This document shows, piece by piece, positions 48,401 to 60,701 of a DNA stretch of 64,000 nt. The DNA lies in assembly GCA_963930655.1 (NCBI GenBank), contig OZ005612.1, positions 18,233,001 through 18,297,000 of the forward strand, given 5' to 3'. The DNA comes from Myrica gale (taxonomy: Eukaryota; Streptophyta; Magnoliopsida; Fagales; Myricaceae). Positions within the stretch are counted from its first letter, which is position 1. Every line of letters starts with the position of its first letter. Under the pieces are notes generated by a model. The model saw only the letters and a list, made by a program, of their open reading frames with translations. It made no database searches and had not been told where the DNA came from. The position numbers were made by a program, and so were the translations under genes.

Positions 48401-50133
48401 AGGAAGTTAAGACTGGTGCTAGTGAAGGTGAACCTTTGATTTCCCCTATGGAAACTTCAAATACAGAAGATATAAATGAAGTGAAGGCTGGTGAGGAGTC
48501 AAAACCAGAAGATGGAAGTGAGCTAAAAGGTGGTGAGGAAACTGCAAGGCCAGAAGATACCAGCGAAGTTCAAGTTGATGAAGAGGCAGATGAAAACTGG
48601 GCATTGAAGGCTCTTAGAGAAGCATTTGAAGCTGTTGGTTATCTTCCAGTACCTGATCACCCGTTGTCTTTTGCTGAAGTTGGAAACCCTGTAATGGCAT
48701 TGGTAAGTTGAGTGGTCATCTGCAGAAAATCAATACCATCTTGTGGGTTTATCTGAAGGGCTTTAATAATGTCTACACAATCTATCTATTATACAACTCA
48801 TAGGATGATCTCGTTTTACTTCTAAGTTTCCAACATTAACACATTTAAAGACTTCCTATAGGATATTTAAAATTAAGTATGTGTGTAGATTCATGCATAC
48901 GTGCATACAATAAGCATGCGGACATAAACATAGATATGTTAAATGGTCTCTAATGTTTACGTAAATCTCTCCCTATATTAAGGCTTCACTCCTCGCTTTG
49001 CAAGGGGTAAAACATACCTGTCATTCTCTTTCCTTATATATTTTTGCTCTGTCACACTCCTCTGAGGTTGCTCTCTTTTACAGGCAGTGTTCCTGGCACG
49101 GTTGGTAGGACCTGATTCTGTGATGGCTTCGGCCCATGGTTCATTAAAATCCATATCTGGTGGATCTCCTGGCATTGAGCTGGCTGCTAGGCACTGTTTT
49201 CTTTTGGAAGATCCACCAGATGACAAGAAAGAGCTAGTTGCTTCTGAGAGGTATGTTACTTCCTATGGAGCTTATATTTCTTTGTATGTTCCTGAGTTAA
49301 ATCTAATTTTGGTGAGACATTTGCTGTCTTGCTGAAAATGTGGATAGGGATGCCCAGGAAGCTGGAAATCTAGAAGGCGGAGTGGAGAAAGAGGATAATT
49401 CTTCCTTGGTGTTTGATGACAGACATTTATCTGATGACCCCAATAGCAAGAAAACTGAAGATTGTTCTTCCAAGGGAACTCTGAATGTTGAAGGGAAAGT
49501 GCATGCTGCAAAGGAAAAGGACACTATAGCCTCTTCTGAGGAAGTTAGTCAGCATAATTTGGATGATACAAGCAATTCAGAGTTACCAAATGACTCACAA
49601 AGTACTGCAAAAGAATCAGATAATTTGACATCCAAGGTAGAGCTTCCACCAAGTTCTGTGGAGGAGTCGGAAGAGAAAACTTCAGTTGGAGAGCCTTCTC
49701 ATCCTGCTGAAGCACCAAAAGATGTACAGATGGTGTCTGATTCTCTGCCAGCTGAAAAGAATGAGCTTCGGCAACCAGGTCCAGTAGATTCAGTGAGAGA
49801 CCCACCACAACCTATGGAGACACCAGGGGATGTAGACATGTCCGATTCTCTGCCCTCAGAGAAGAAGTTGGATGAGGTTACTCCAGATTCAGTTGGAAAG
49901 ACTTTCCAACCCACTGAGCCATCAATGGATATAGGTATTGTGTCTGATTCTCTGCCCTCTGAAAAGAATCAGCCTCAGCAATCAGTTACATTAAATTCAG
50001 GAGAAGAGCCCTCTCAGCCTACTGAGGCACCAAAGGATGATGTTATGGTGTCTGATTCTCTGCCCTCAGAAAAGAATGAGCCTCAGCAACCAGTAGCATC
50101 AAATTCAATGCTTGAAAATAGAGCAACTAAAGG

Positions 50134-50165
<32 letters not shown>

Positions 50166-51174
50166 CTCTCTAGTAGCATAGATATGATACTATTATCTGA
50201 GCGATGCCAGGAAATATAGATTAAGAAAAACCACACGAGTTTAGTAATGAGTGGGATGAAATCGTAGGGTGGAAAATAAGTGACCTAATGGTATATGCAT
50301 ATCATGATTTTTGGAAGTTTTTTGGAGAAACTTTTGGAATTTTGCAATTTTTTTAAATGCCTGCTAGTTATACTTGAATTGTTAGTAAACATTTGAATAT
50401 TTTACCATCGTTGTTAACTTTTTGCTGCACAGAAATGAACACGTATTTCTGTCAGTTTGACTAATATAGTACAATTGTATTTGTGATACTATGATTATGT
50501 CTCCTAAGTTATTATTTCTTTGCAGGTGAGGGCCAAATTGAAGATGGTAAAAGGGTTAAACATGATTCTACAGAGAGAAAAAATGAGAGCAAACTCGATA
50601 AAGTAAAGCGTGCTGCAGTTACGGCACTCTCTGCAGCAGCAGTTAAGGCAAAACTTCTGGCAAACCAGGAGGAAGAACAAATCCGACAACTTGCTGCCTT
50701 TTTGATAGAAAAGCAGGTACCATCATAACCAAACAAGCTCTCTTTTTTTGCATTTTGTTGTTGATTTTGGGAGTTTGAATTGGTGGTTTCTGTTTGCTTC
50801 AGTTGCATAAGTTAGAAAGCAAATTTTCATTCTTTACTGAGATGGAAAGCCTGGTGATGAGGGTAAGGGAGCAATTGGACAGGTCGAGGCAGAGGCTTTA
50901 CCATGAGCGGGCACAGATAATAGCATCTCGACTTGGTTTACCAGCTTCTTCATCTAGAGCAATGCCACCTTCTTCTACCAACAGAATTGCCACAAACTTT
51001 GCAAACTCAGTTGCAAGGCCCCCAATGAGCATGACTTCCCAAAGGCCACCAATGATCAGACCCATGGGCACAGTGGCTCCGACCCCTTCAAACCCCTTTA
51101 CATCCAATACAATGCCTGGAACTTCCATTCGGCCATCCAGCCAGGACAAGCTTTCTTCAGTTGGGACAAAGTAA
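45422..51174 (+). CDS. SWI3D: SWI/SNF complex subunit SWI3D
   Basis: Core subunit of plant SWI/SNF chromatin-remodelling complexes, nuclear. Seven exons with consistent phases: 45422-45881, 46880-47406, 48040-48702, 49084-49250, 49348-50132, 50526-50716 and 50803-51174; 1054 aa, somewhat longer than Arabidopsis SWI3D. Domains in order: a basic, Ala/Ser-rich N-terminus; SWIRM (about 155-240; [19 protein letters not shown] and the end [13 protein letters not shown]); a ZZ zinc finger (about 307-345; [19 protein letters not shown], then CSDCF); SANT (about 365-415; [20 protein letters not shown]). Next comes an acidic middle with Ser-Asp-Ser-Leu-Pro repeats (exon 5), then a helical C-terminal region (exons 6-7; [20 protein letters not shown] type and an [15 protein letters not shown] leucine-rich stretch). 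The ZZ finger marks the D subtype. The exon 5 donor sits directly in a CT microsatellite. Confidence 0.96.
49700..50110 (+). repeat. Coding repeat in SWI3D exon 5
   Basis: Four degenerate units of about 35-40 residues, each with the core SDSLP(S/A)EK(N/K) followed by Gln/Pro-rich sequence and 'PxxPxEAP(K/G)D' linkers. It lies in the acidic, probably unstructured region between the SANT domain and the C-terminal helices. Confidence 0.75.
50133..50173 (+). repeat. CT microsatellite at the SWI3D exon 5 donor
   Basis: A (TC)n run begins immediately after the exon 5 boundary, so the intron starts GTCTCTCT instead of the usual GTAAGT-like donor. Confidence 0.85.
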
Positions 51175-53543
51175 ACTTCGAGGACATGATAAAAGATTTC
51201 ATCCATTCTTATCCACCACTAAATACTGCCGGGTTTACAGAGTGAGTACAAACCATTTTAGTTGTTGTTGAGATTATATTGTTATTGCTACCAAAACTTG
51301 ATGAAATTATAGGTAGTCCAACTGCCAAGAATTTAGATTGTTCGCAGAGTTTGGGGCTTGGTTTCGGAGATTCTTTCAATGAGCCAATTTATTTTGTTGA
51401 TGATAGAAATGAATACGAGGTGCAAAAATGCTTAATTGGAAACGAATGACTTTTAAGAGCACGTCCTGTAGGTTTGACATTGGCAGAATTTTGTAGTGGC
51501 TGGAACCCCTTAGATGCTAGGTCCGGGTCCTGTTGTGGGGGCACCATGCAAGTTGCAAAATGCTTGATAGGAAACGATCTGGCTTTTCTATCGGTATCAT
51601 ATTTTTAGCCGTCAATGAGATTAGGATGTCACTGCTGACACAAGGAAGTGGAAGGATTTGTCAAACTAAATTTATTAGATAGTTTGACCTGGGTCCTTAC
51701 GATTTGCTTTAAATTTCAAATTACGGTGCATCATATGCATGGGACTATTTCACTGAAGGGCCACTTTTATCATTCTTTTCTTTTAATCACAATGACAAGA
51801 TCGTCTGTCAGTACCAAACATGTTAGCAGCCCAAGATGTTAATGTTGAGTTTTTGTAGTATTTTAAATAGTTTCTGCTGTCACGTGCACTTATTTATTAA
51901 CTTGCCCATTTGTTCATTTATTAAAGAGTTCTCTCTAACAACCATCTCTCCCCAATTTGCTGGACTGTCTTGTTTCCCTTTGACAGCTAGTTAAATATGA
52001 TACAAAGTTCGGTTCTGACTTTCCAAACGTAAAGGCTATCTGGCCAATTCTTTGAAGGTCTGGTCAGCTTTAACCCCAAAAACAAGAGCAATGGGAGATC
52101 ATCAATTGGGATTGCAAAATCAGCAAGCATCCCATCATGTTATGATAGGAAAAAGAGCAGGATCTATTGGCATCTTCCCCTGCTAAGCCATTTTCCAGCA
52201 ATGAACTGGTTTTGAAGTCGAAATTTCTCAAGGTTAATTGCAGTGACTAACAACAGCTAGGGATTTGCTTATGTTGGTATTTAGTAAGGCTAGGCCAACT
52301 TGAATAGTGTTTTTACATATGCAACATGTATAGGCAAAAATTTGTTCTGTCCTACTGATGGAACTACTCCATTGTTTTATGAATATTACTGTCTTGTCGT
52401 CTAGAGAGCATTTTCTGACCTGTAATATTTACAAGTGATTTGCTTTTCCGTTATTTCTGTTAATAGCGAGTAGCATCAACTTGGAATTGGAGTTGACCCG
52501 AATGAAAATCTATTATAGATAGCATTATTATGCCTTTACGTTTTGTGGTTTATTCAAAAGTTGGGTTAGTCATTTTTGGAGGACTCAAAGGCTTTGACTG
52601 GAACACTCAAAATTTAGTGGCGTTTGTTTACCCATTTCGAGGTATGGAAGTTTTGAGGAAGTCAAACACTCTAAAATTTTTAATATATACATTAATTTTT
52701 TTACAAATTTTAATGTTTAAATTTTTTTAAAATTTTGAGAATATTCTCTTAAATTTTAGTAAACAAATAAGTGGTCGGCAGGCGAACCAACTTGCAACAG
52801 GAAACTTTTCATTAAATTATGCCTCAAGTTTGGACATTGGCTGGTGCATGTTGATGGCAAGCTAGCTGCTACAGTTGAGCAGTTTGTTGTAAGCTCAGAC
52901 TAATATTTCAAGGGCTTCATCCCCAGCTGCCTACAAGTCGGCTATCTTATATTACAGGAGAGAGAATCTTTTCGTAGACTTTCTCCTCGACACAAACTGG
53001 TACTGCTTCTTATCGAACTAGGAGAGAGATCCGCGTGAAAACATTACCAAGATAGAGCACGCAAAGTCAGCCTTTTTTTTTCCTTTATCTTAACCCCGAG
53101 TTCTATAACCATTATAATCTGAAGTCTCCAATTAGAGATCTATAGATTTATTTTTCTCTTAAATTTCTCCTTTTCCTCCTTTTCCTCCTTTTTCGTTTCT
53201 TTTGATATTTGCTATTGTTGAGCTTTAATGCCCATACTGCAATAGTGCAATCTCTGAACGTTCTAGTGGAACAATTCTGTGACCTAAAGATTGAATATAA
53301 CAACTAATGGCCTCCAGAATTTTGCTGTCAACATCATCCTCAATAAAATAACTTAACTTGATTAAATAAAGCAGTACTTACACAAAGGCAACAAATAACC
53401 AAATCCAACAAATATTACTGGACCAAGTTGTTTTGACACATTAATGCACAGCATAGCCTCATACATACGAATAAAAAGGGCTTTAATGGGAGCAAATGTT
53501 GTTAATAACTTCTAAAACTTGGAAAAAAAATCAGCAAATGAAT
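51175..53543. other. SWI3D 3' region and intergenic spacer towards RABG3
   Basis: No further gene is recognised. It includes the 3' untranslated regions of two convergent genes and a small MITE-like repeat at 52620-52770 with 'gtttgtttaccc' and 'agtaaacaaat' ends. Confidence 0.5.
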
Positions 53544-56500
53544 TTAGCATTCGCACCCGGTTGTTCGCTGCCGACTGCTGCTTGCAACATCAATGGTGTC
53601 CGGCAAGTATCTTCATGATGCAGAAAATCCCAACAAGAAGAACAAGGATCAAAAGCGACATTATTAGTATACTTACCCATTCAGAAAAATATATTGTGGC
53701 TGTAATCAACCCCGTTGATGTGTTTGACCTTGGCAATCACATGATGCTGGGGAAATATACAATCTCAAAAGATACTTTTCTCTGATTGCAACAAATTTTG
53801 ATTTTGACTATTGAAGATGTTCTTTTTGTCATGACCAGAAAATTAAAGACAGTGAAGGAAGCAATTTATGTTTCTGAAAATTTTAAAACTAGAGTAACTA
53901 ATAGAAGGATCTATACCCATAATATCATAAATTACCAAGAAAGACAAAACTGTTATTACATCTCATCATGGAAGCAGATGAACAAATTTTTTTTTTTTGA
54001 TAAGTAAGCCAATCTCATTTAAAAACGAAAACAGTACAAGGAGCTATACCGAATTCGCTTAGACCAAACAAGCAACAAAACTAAGGAAATCTTGGAAATC
54101 AACAAAAGGGCACCCTAACATCACATTAGCCCAAGAATAGAGAGTAACATAAAACTTTGTAACTTATCCAAAGACAAAGAAACCGCCTCAAAACATCTAG
54201 AATTCCTCTCCCTCCAAAGACACCACCAAATGCATGAAGGAATCATTCTCCAAACAGCCTTAGCGAACGGGATGCTTCCAAAAATCCATGTAATCAACAT
54301 GTATCCATCCAGTCTCTTTACACCCTAAAAACATGTAGCTAATGTATGTGTCGACTGATCTTCTTAAACTAATGTCATCGGTTATTTCAATAATATGAGC
54401 GAGAAACAGGCCGGTGATATTTATAAAGGTGACTGGATAAACAGTATAAAGTAAAACAATAAGAGAGTGTGCATGTGTCCCTGTATGTAAAAATAGAGAG
54501 CTAAATTTTTTCAACTTACATCTCTTCCTCTTCACCGCTCTTCAGGGCATTCTTAGCTATGCATTGGAAGGCTTCTTCCACATTTACACCCTCCTTGGCT
54601 GAGGTCTCAAAGTATGGAATATTTCCTTTTGATGCACACCATGCACGAGCCTTTTTCTCTGAGACCTAGGAAATTAAGAAAAAGATACATGTTTAATTCA
54701 CGCACAAAGGGTATCAAGGTCACAAGAGTGTGAGAACGAAAGAGAGAGAAAGAGAAGGAACAATTCCAAGGAAATACATACCACTCTACTATTTCCACCA
54801 TCTACATCAATCTTGTTTCCTAGAACAACAAATGGGAAATTTTCTGGATCTGAAGGACTTGCCTGCAGAAGGTTTCTCATATCATCGCCGCAATTTCAAA
54901 AAATTTCTTTCATTTGAAAAAAAAAACCACAGGAGGATCTGTAGAGGTGCAACTTTTTGAAAATCTTGTAAAAACAAGGCAAACCTGAATAAGGAATTCT
55001 TCTCTCCAGTTGTTAAGGTTATCAAACGATTTCATTGAATTAACATCATATACAAGAACACAGCAATCAGCACCCCGATAGAAAGCAACACCTAGGCTTT
55101 GGAATCTTTCCTGGCCAGCTGTATCCCAGATCTGCAAAATACAAAAGAATGCACTGAAATTTCATTAAAGAAATGCCTAAAGTTCCTTCAGAGAGTCTGA
55201 TGGCACATGTGGCAAGATAAATACAGATGTAGGTTGCACTCCGCAGGATATCTTCACAATGTGAAGATGTAGAAGAAAAAGATCAAAACTTTCTTCTCAC
55301 TTGACAACAGGGAAAAGGATAACAAGCAAGGATACAATTAAAACACAGTTTCAATGCAGTTGGTGCTTTCTAATCCTTGGGAAAGGGCAATCCACAAACT
55401 GTTGTCCACAATAGCAATATAGAAGAGTATAGCTCAAGAGCAACATAGGCATACAAGTCCACAAACATGTAATTTCACATTTAAATTATTCTATTCCTCA
55501 AAATGGCACTAAAGGACCTGGACTTTAAACATGTGATGCATTCAGTGGAGCAGGACCCACAAACGGATACCCCTGAGCTTGCAAATTGTCAAAGCCAAAA
55601 TCAGGTAAGCTTAAGAAAAAGGCTCTGGAGACTGAACCAGGCAACCTAAAAAATAATGAAGGGTTATTCCCAGAGAGACTTCCAATTAAAAATGGTCCAA
55701 AATCATCTGGATTCTTTAGACCTTCACCCTGTAAATGCTGCAGGTGGTCACGAGGCATCTATAAATGGTTGGATTCTGATATTTCATGGAAGAATAATGC
55801 AATCCTCAGATAAGCTGTTCTATAGGAACGTTGAGGACATGTTCAAGATCATAACTATCCTACAGTAAAAATAAAAAATTATTCCCCCCTACCCCCACAA
55901 AAAAAAAAATACCTTTCTTCAGTTAGCAAGAACATTATAAAGTAACTTTTTTCCCTCTATCCATCATAGCAATATTTTTAGGAAACGTCCAGTTTTAACG
56001 TACACCAACATTCATCTTCTAATTCTCTTTGACTTTGTGTGCATAATCACCCATTTGGTAACCAAAATACAGAACAAATGATAAAGAAAGACATGCAGAA
56101 ATAATCATCAGATATAAACAGGAATTACCAAAACCTAAGATATCCTAACAAAAGAACACAGCTCAAACACACTCAATCTTGAATAGCATGGGCACATACA
56201 AACACAATTTGTACATAGGAAACAGAAACTTCCTCTTAGATCGAAATTAAGGAAATAATCAGCACACATTTAACCTGTAAGGTGAAAAGCCTATCTTCAA
56301 ATTGCACTTCTTTCGTCAAAAAATCTGCTCCGATTGTTGCCTTGTATTGATTGCTAAACTTCCTATTTACGTATCTATTAGAAATATGTCAAGGAAAAGA
56401 GCACCAAACTCCTTGGAAGCAACTGCTTTTCTCTAAAGCCATAACGCCTAACTTAGATGAAATAACCAATGCAAACACAAATTACATGGCTGATCCAATA

Positions 56501-56949
56501 TCAAGCTGCTGAAGGATACTGATTCATCAAGGAAGTCTTTCCCACCCTGTAAAACACAGATCAAGTCAATTATCATAAACAGCTGGGACGAAAATTCGAG
56601 TTTGAATAGCCATCCACTAAGAGTATTTAACTTGCTGAGTCCATCGAAACTAACTAGAAAAGACGACCGGATTACAAAATCTGCTATATTCATTTTCCTA
56701 ATTATTTATTTAGGTCTGCAAATTCTATACAAAATCATGTGGAATCTCCAGTTAGATCAAGCTCAATTAAAGCAAGCAATGAAATTCTTCAGCAGAGTAC
56801 CAAAAATTCCTGCTATTCCAGATCAATCTGAATAACATAAGTAAGATCTCGAAAGTCAGACAAATATCTCCCTCTAAAACACTCCTATTGAAAAATCAAA
56901 GCTCACAAGTCACACATAAACATACAAAGATGTATATATTCAAACAGAG

Positions 56950-56994
<45 letters not shown>

Positions 56995-57046
56995 CGCTGT
57001 CGCCGAGGATTATGACCTTCAGAAGGGTTCTTCTACGGGAAGGCAT
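53544..57046 (-). CDS. RABG3: Rab7-type small GTPase of the RABG3 clade
   Basis: Directs late endosome/vacuole trafficking at the tonoplast. Seven exons on the minus strand: 57046-56994, 56546-56520, 56374-56275, 55131-54985, 54862-54782, 54665-54520 and 53610-53544; 206 aa, normal for the family. Visible motifs: P-loop GDSGVGKT across exons 1-2; switch [34 protein letters not shown]; the SAK loop (ETSAKEGVN); and the C-terminal Cys-X-Cys end (TTGCEC) for double geranylgeranylation. Exon 2 has only 27 bases, and the exon 1 donor abuts a CT microsatellite on the coding strand. All splice phases join correctly. The exact RABG3 letter cannot be assigned from sequence alone. Confidence 0.96.
53990..54260 (-). 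mobile_element. 5'-truncated LINE 3' end in the last RABG3 intron
   Basis: A run of T at 53989-53999 (poly-A on the minus strand) precedes sequence whose minus-strand frame reads [20 protein letters not shown], then [13 protein letters not shown]. This is the zf-RVT-type tail typical of plant L1-like LINEs. Only the last 270 bases or so are present. No target duplication was checked. Confidence 0.72.
56954..56992. repeat. GA/CT microsatellite at the RABG3 exon 1 donor
   Basis: About 39 bases of (GA)n on the plus strand. On the coding strand, the intron therefore starts GTCTCTCTCT right after the Ser-Gly codons of the P-loop. Confidence 0.88.
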
Positions 57047-58747
57047 CGTACGGTTACGGAATTGGATTCGATCAGAATCAGAGTTTAGGGAGCTTTTGTG
57101 GAGTAAGTGGCTTTTCTCCTCTCCCCTTTTTCCCCCCCTAGCTCTCGCTCCGTGCGTGAGCGTCCAGGCACTTCCCTGAGCTGGTCTGACCTGTAAGTTC
57201 AAGTATACCCTTTAGAATAATACACTATTTGTTTTCTATCTCATTTTATTTTCTCCATAAAACGGAGTCGCGTGGAATGCAAACAATCATGTGAAACCTC
57301 GTGGTTCGTGCCAGGCTGCCAGCTAATCGCTACAGTACTTGCTTCAAAAAATGAACAGGCAAAACGAACAAGAATTTAAGTATAAAAAAAACCCTCTAGG
57401 AGTACAAAAATCTCTACGAAATTAGCCAAATATAATAATGTGTGATGATGTCAAATAGAGCCGAGCCGATCATACCTAAAAAGAATAAAGAGGAGCGGCG
57501 TCGGATGAGAAAACTCTAATACTAAAATTAGTTCTCGAAGAGTATTGAGTCTGGAGAACTAATTAAGATTAGAAAAATATAATATATTTATAAGAGGGGT
57601 ACTAAAGTCCTAAAGAGAGTCTATCACTATATGCTTGGATAGACTGAGGATCTGCCAGACCAGGTGCTATCAGACCGTGCGATCTGACGACCTTAATGGG
57701 CTATATTATGGCTCATCAATTCGTTTCAGACATTTTATCTAGGCTCCATTTGAATTTTTTTTCAGCAATTTTAATTTAGAGCAACTAACATATAAATAGA
57801 AGTGAATGACAAAAAATAATTAATTTGTTGGTGTCAATACATGATAGCAATTTGATTATATTTATTTCATTATCTCCTCTTTTCAATTTTTTTGTTAATC
57901 TGTTTCTCTCTATTCATATCGTTTGACCAATTTAATATCCTTCATATCTATCATTATCTCCCTCTTCTACTTGTTTTTTTTTTCGAAGTTTCTTAACGTG
58001 TTGGATAGCCTATCATCTGCTCAACACACCATACCTTAGTCCTCAGAGATATACAAGTCATTATGATCTTCGTGACATTAATTTGTTAGGCCATTTGCAG
58101 GTAATGAGCTGGATAAGGGATATTCCAAAGGAAGTTTAAAGTTTGCTGAGGGTCGTCCTCGTTCGTTGTGTTGAATTTGCAATACCAATCATCGCCTCTG
58201 CCGAAATGGAGGTGCCCGGACTGACCTTTTGACTTTCAAAGGACAAATACCCTACGTTTTAGGTGTTATATTGGTAAGAGTCCAGTTCAGCGTAAAATTA
58301 GCAACCACCGAGAATCCTCTTTTTGGTTAAATATAGTGAGCCCACACTGAGAAGGATTGCCTAGTTTATAGGAGGTGATCAGGGGACGAAACACGGGTCT
58401 CCATTTCTTTCATGGAACTATTAACTCGCAGCATCGCTATTCTCTCCTCCATTTGAGAATAGCTCTTGCGGCCCCTTCTCCATCAGGTACACCCTCGTTC
58501 TTATTCTCTCTCACAGGATGATCGTAAGCATTAAGCAATGGCTTCATTAGATTATACATCGTTCTTATTTTAACTTAACGTAACAGTACTCTCATTATGT
58601 ATGCAAGCTGACGTTGTTTAATTGCCTTCCGATTTGTTCTCTTTTGCTGAATTAATATGTTTGGTTTAGTGATCATTCATCGTTTGGAGGGAGCCGCGGG
58701 GTTTGTCCGGCAGCTTTTGAGGATAATTTTGGTCGGGGACTTCTCCA
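57047..58747. other. Intergenic region between RABG3 and the PERK gene
   Basis: The first 150 bases on the minus strand are the RABG3 leader. No gene or transposon was recognised in the rest. Confidence 0.45.
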
Positions 58748-60648
58748 ATGGCTTCTGGATCCTCATCGCCGTCGGATTTTCCACCTGCGCCGACTACTAC
58801 TTCTCCGTCAACATCACCCCCGCCATCAACGTCGCCGCCACCAGCTTCTTCACCACCGCCGGAATCGCCACCACCACCAGCCTCCCCACCACCTAAGCAT
58901 TCACCTTCTGCACCACCCCTGCAAGACTCGAGTTCTTCCCCCCCCTCCCTCTTCCAAAACACCTCCATCTCCCCCGCCTTCAGATGGTGGAAACGGTACA
59001 AATAATTCACCGCCGCCGCCACCTTCAACACACAATTCATCCAAACATTCTCCGCCGGCGCCACAACAACCCTCACCTTCAAGCCGTTCGTCATCTGATT
59101 CTAATTCGTCGGTATCCAAAGATGGTTCATCCTCGGACTCGACGTCAGTGCCTCTGATAGTAGGAGTTGCGGTTGGAGCAGGGGTGTTGCTCGTCGTCAT
59201 GATTCTGCTCTATTGTTTATGCACCAGAAAGAAGAAGAAACAGCAGAACTTCTACCCCCCTCATCCTCCGAGAGGTCGCTAACACTATTCTTATTAAGAC
59301 CTTATTATTCTTATTATGGAACTTCTATTTGCATGGTCAGGATGGAAATTGTCAATTCTTAAGACTAAAGATTGTAATTAATTGTTGTTAGTCGTAAAAT
59401 GAGATTTCCGTAAATTATAAATCTCAATGAACAAAATTGTCACTAGATACAAAAACTCGAAGTTCCATGCATACACATGACAAACGAAATTTTGAACTAG
59501 CATTTCTATAGATATGGAGCAAATATCGATTATTTCTTTTTTGGCTTTATACAAATGATTGATTATTTCACAGTACTCCTCTACCACAATACCTTGGAAT
59601 GGTTGTGTTAAATAGGATACGAGTATATTCCTCTTGTGTAGCCGTTTCTCTTATTTTTTCCCCTTTAGGTGGAAAAGGAAAAAAGGAAAATAATCGCTTA
59701 ACGCATTAATTACGTCTTATCTCACTTTTTTTTAGTTAATTGGTTTGGAGTAATGTGTTACGTGTAGAAACTACATGGAATTCTTAATAAAGACTTCAAG
59801 TTTTGACAATTTCATATCAAAGAGTCCCGTTAAGAATATATACACCTTCACGTCATGTGCAGGTGGCGAGTATTACGACTCGAGATGGAAAAACAGCACC
59901 CAATTACCGAGCGACCACGTTGTAAACATTCAACCTCCACCTCCTGCTGGGGGCTACGGAGCTTGGCAAGCGCAGCCTCCACCGCCGCCATCATTCCCCA
60001 TGAATGTTAGTAGTGACTTCAGCTCCGACTTCTCCGGCTCCCATGGTCCTGCCTTGCCACCCCCACACCCTTGCGTGGCTCTTGGATTCAGCAAGAGCAG
60101 TACCTACACCTATGATCAACTAGCGGCTGCAACCGGCGGCTTCTCCCAGGCTAACCTATTGGGTCAGGGAGGTTTCGGCTACGTACATAAAGGGGTGATG
60201 AACGGGATCGAAATTGCGGTGAAGAGTCTCAAATCGGATAGCGGGCAAGGAGAGCGCGAGTTTCGGGCCGAGGTTGAGATCATTAGCCGTGTCCATCATC
60301 GCCACCTTGTGTCACTTGCTGGGCATTGCATTGAAGGAGGCAGAAAGCTTCTGGTTTATGAATATGTTCCCAATAAAAACCCTAGAATACCACCTTCATG
60401 GTATATGTTTCAGTCCCATGTTACTCATTTGGCTTTATGCATCATATATACTCGTTTTAATCATTGTAAGTAATAAGTACAATGTGCACTATATATGGAA
60501 TAATCTGTAGGAAAGGATCGCCCGACCATGGACTGGGCCACTAGACTCAAAATCGCAATGGGATCAGCCAAAGGGCTCGCTTACCTGCACGAAGATTGTA
60601 AGTGATTTTTCCATCAATATCTCTCTTTCTCCCTCAGGTCTCTCTCTG

Positions 60649-60701
<53 letters not shown>

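Noticed and set aside
55525-55868. Open frames on both strands in the RABG3 intron
   Set aside because: They lie within intron 3 of a well-supported gene and have no recognisable domain.
58666-59094. 142-residue minus-strand Gly/Glu-rich frame
   Set aside because: Antisense of the proline-rich coding exon of PERK.
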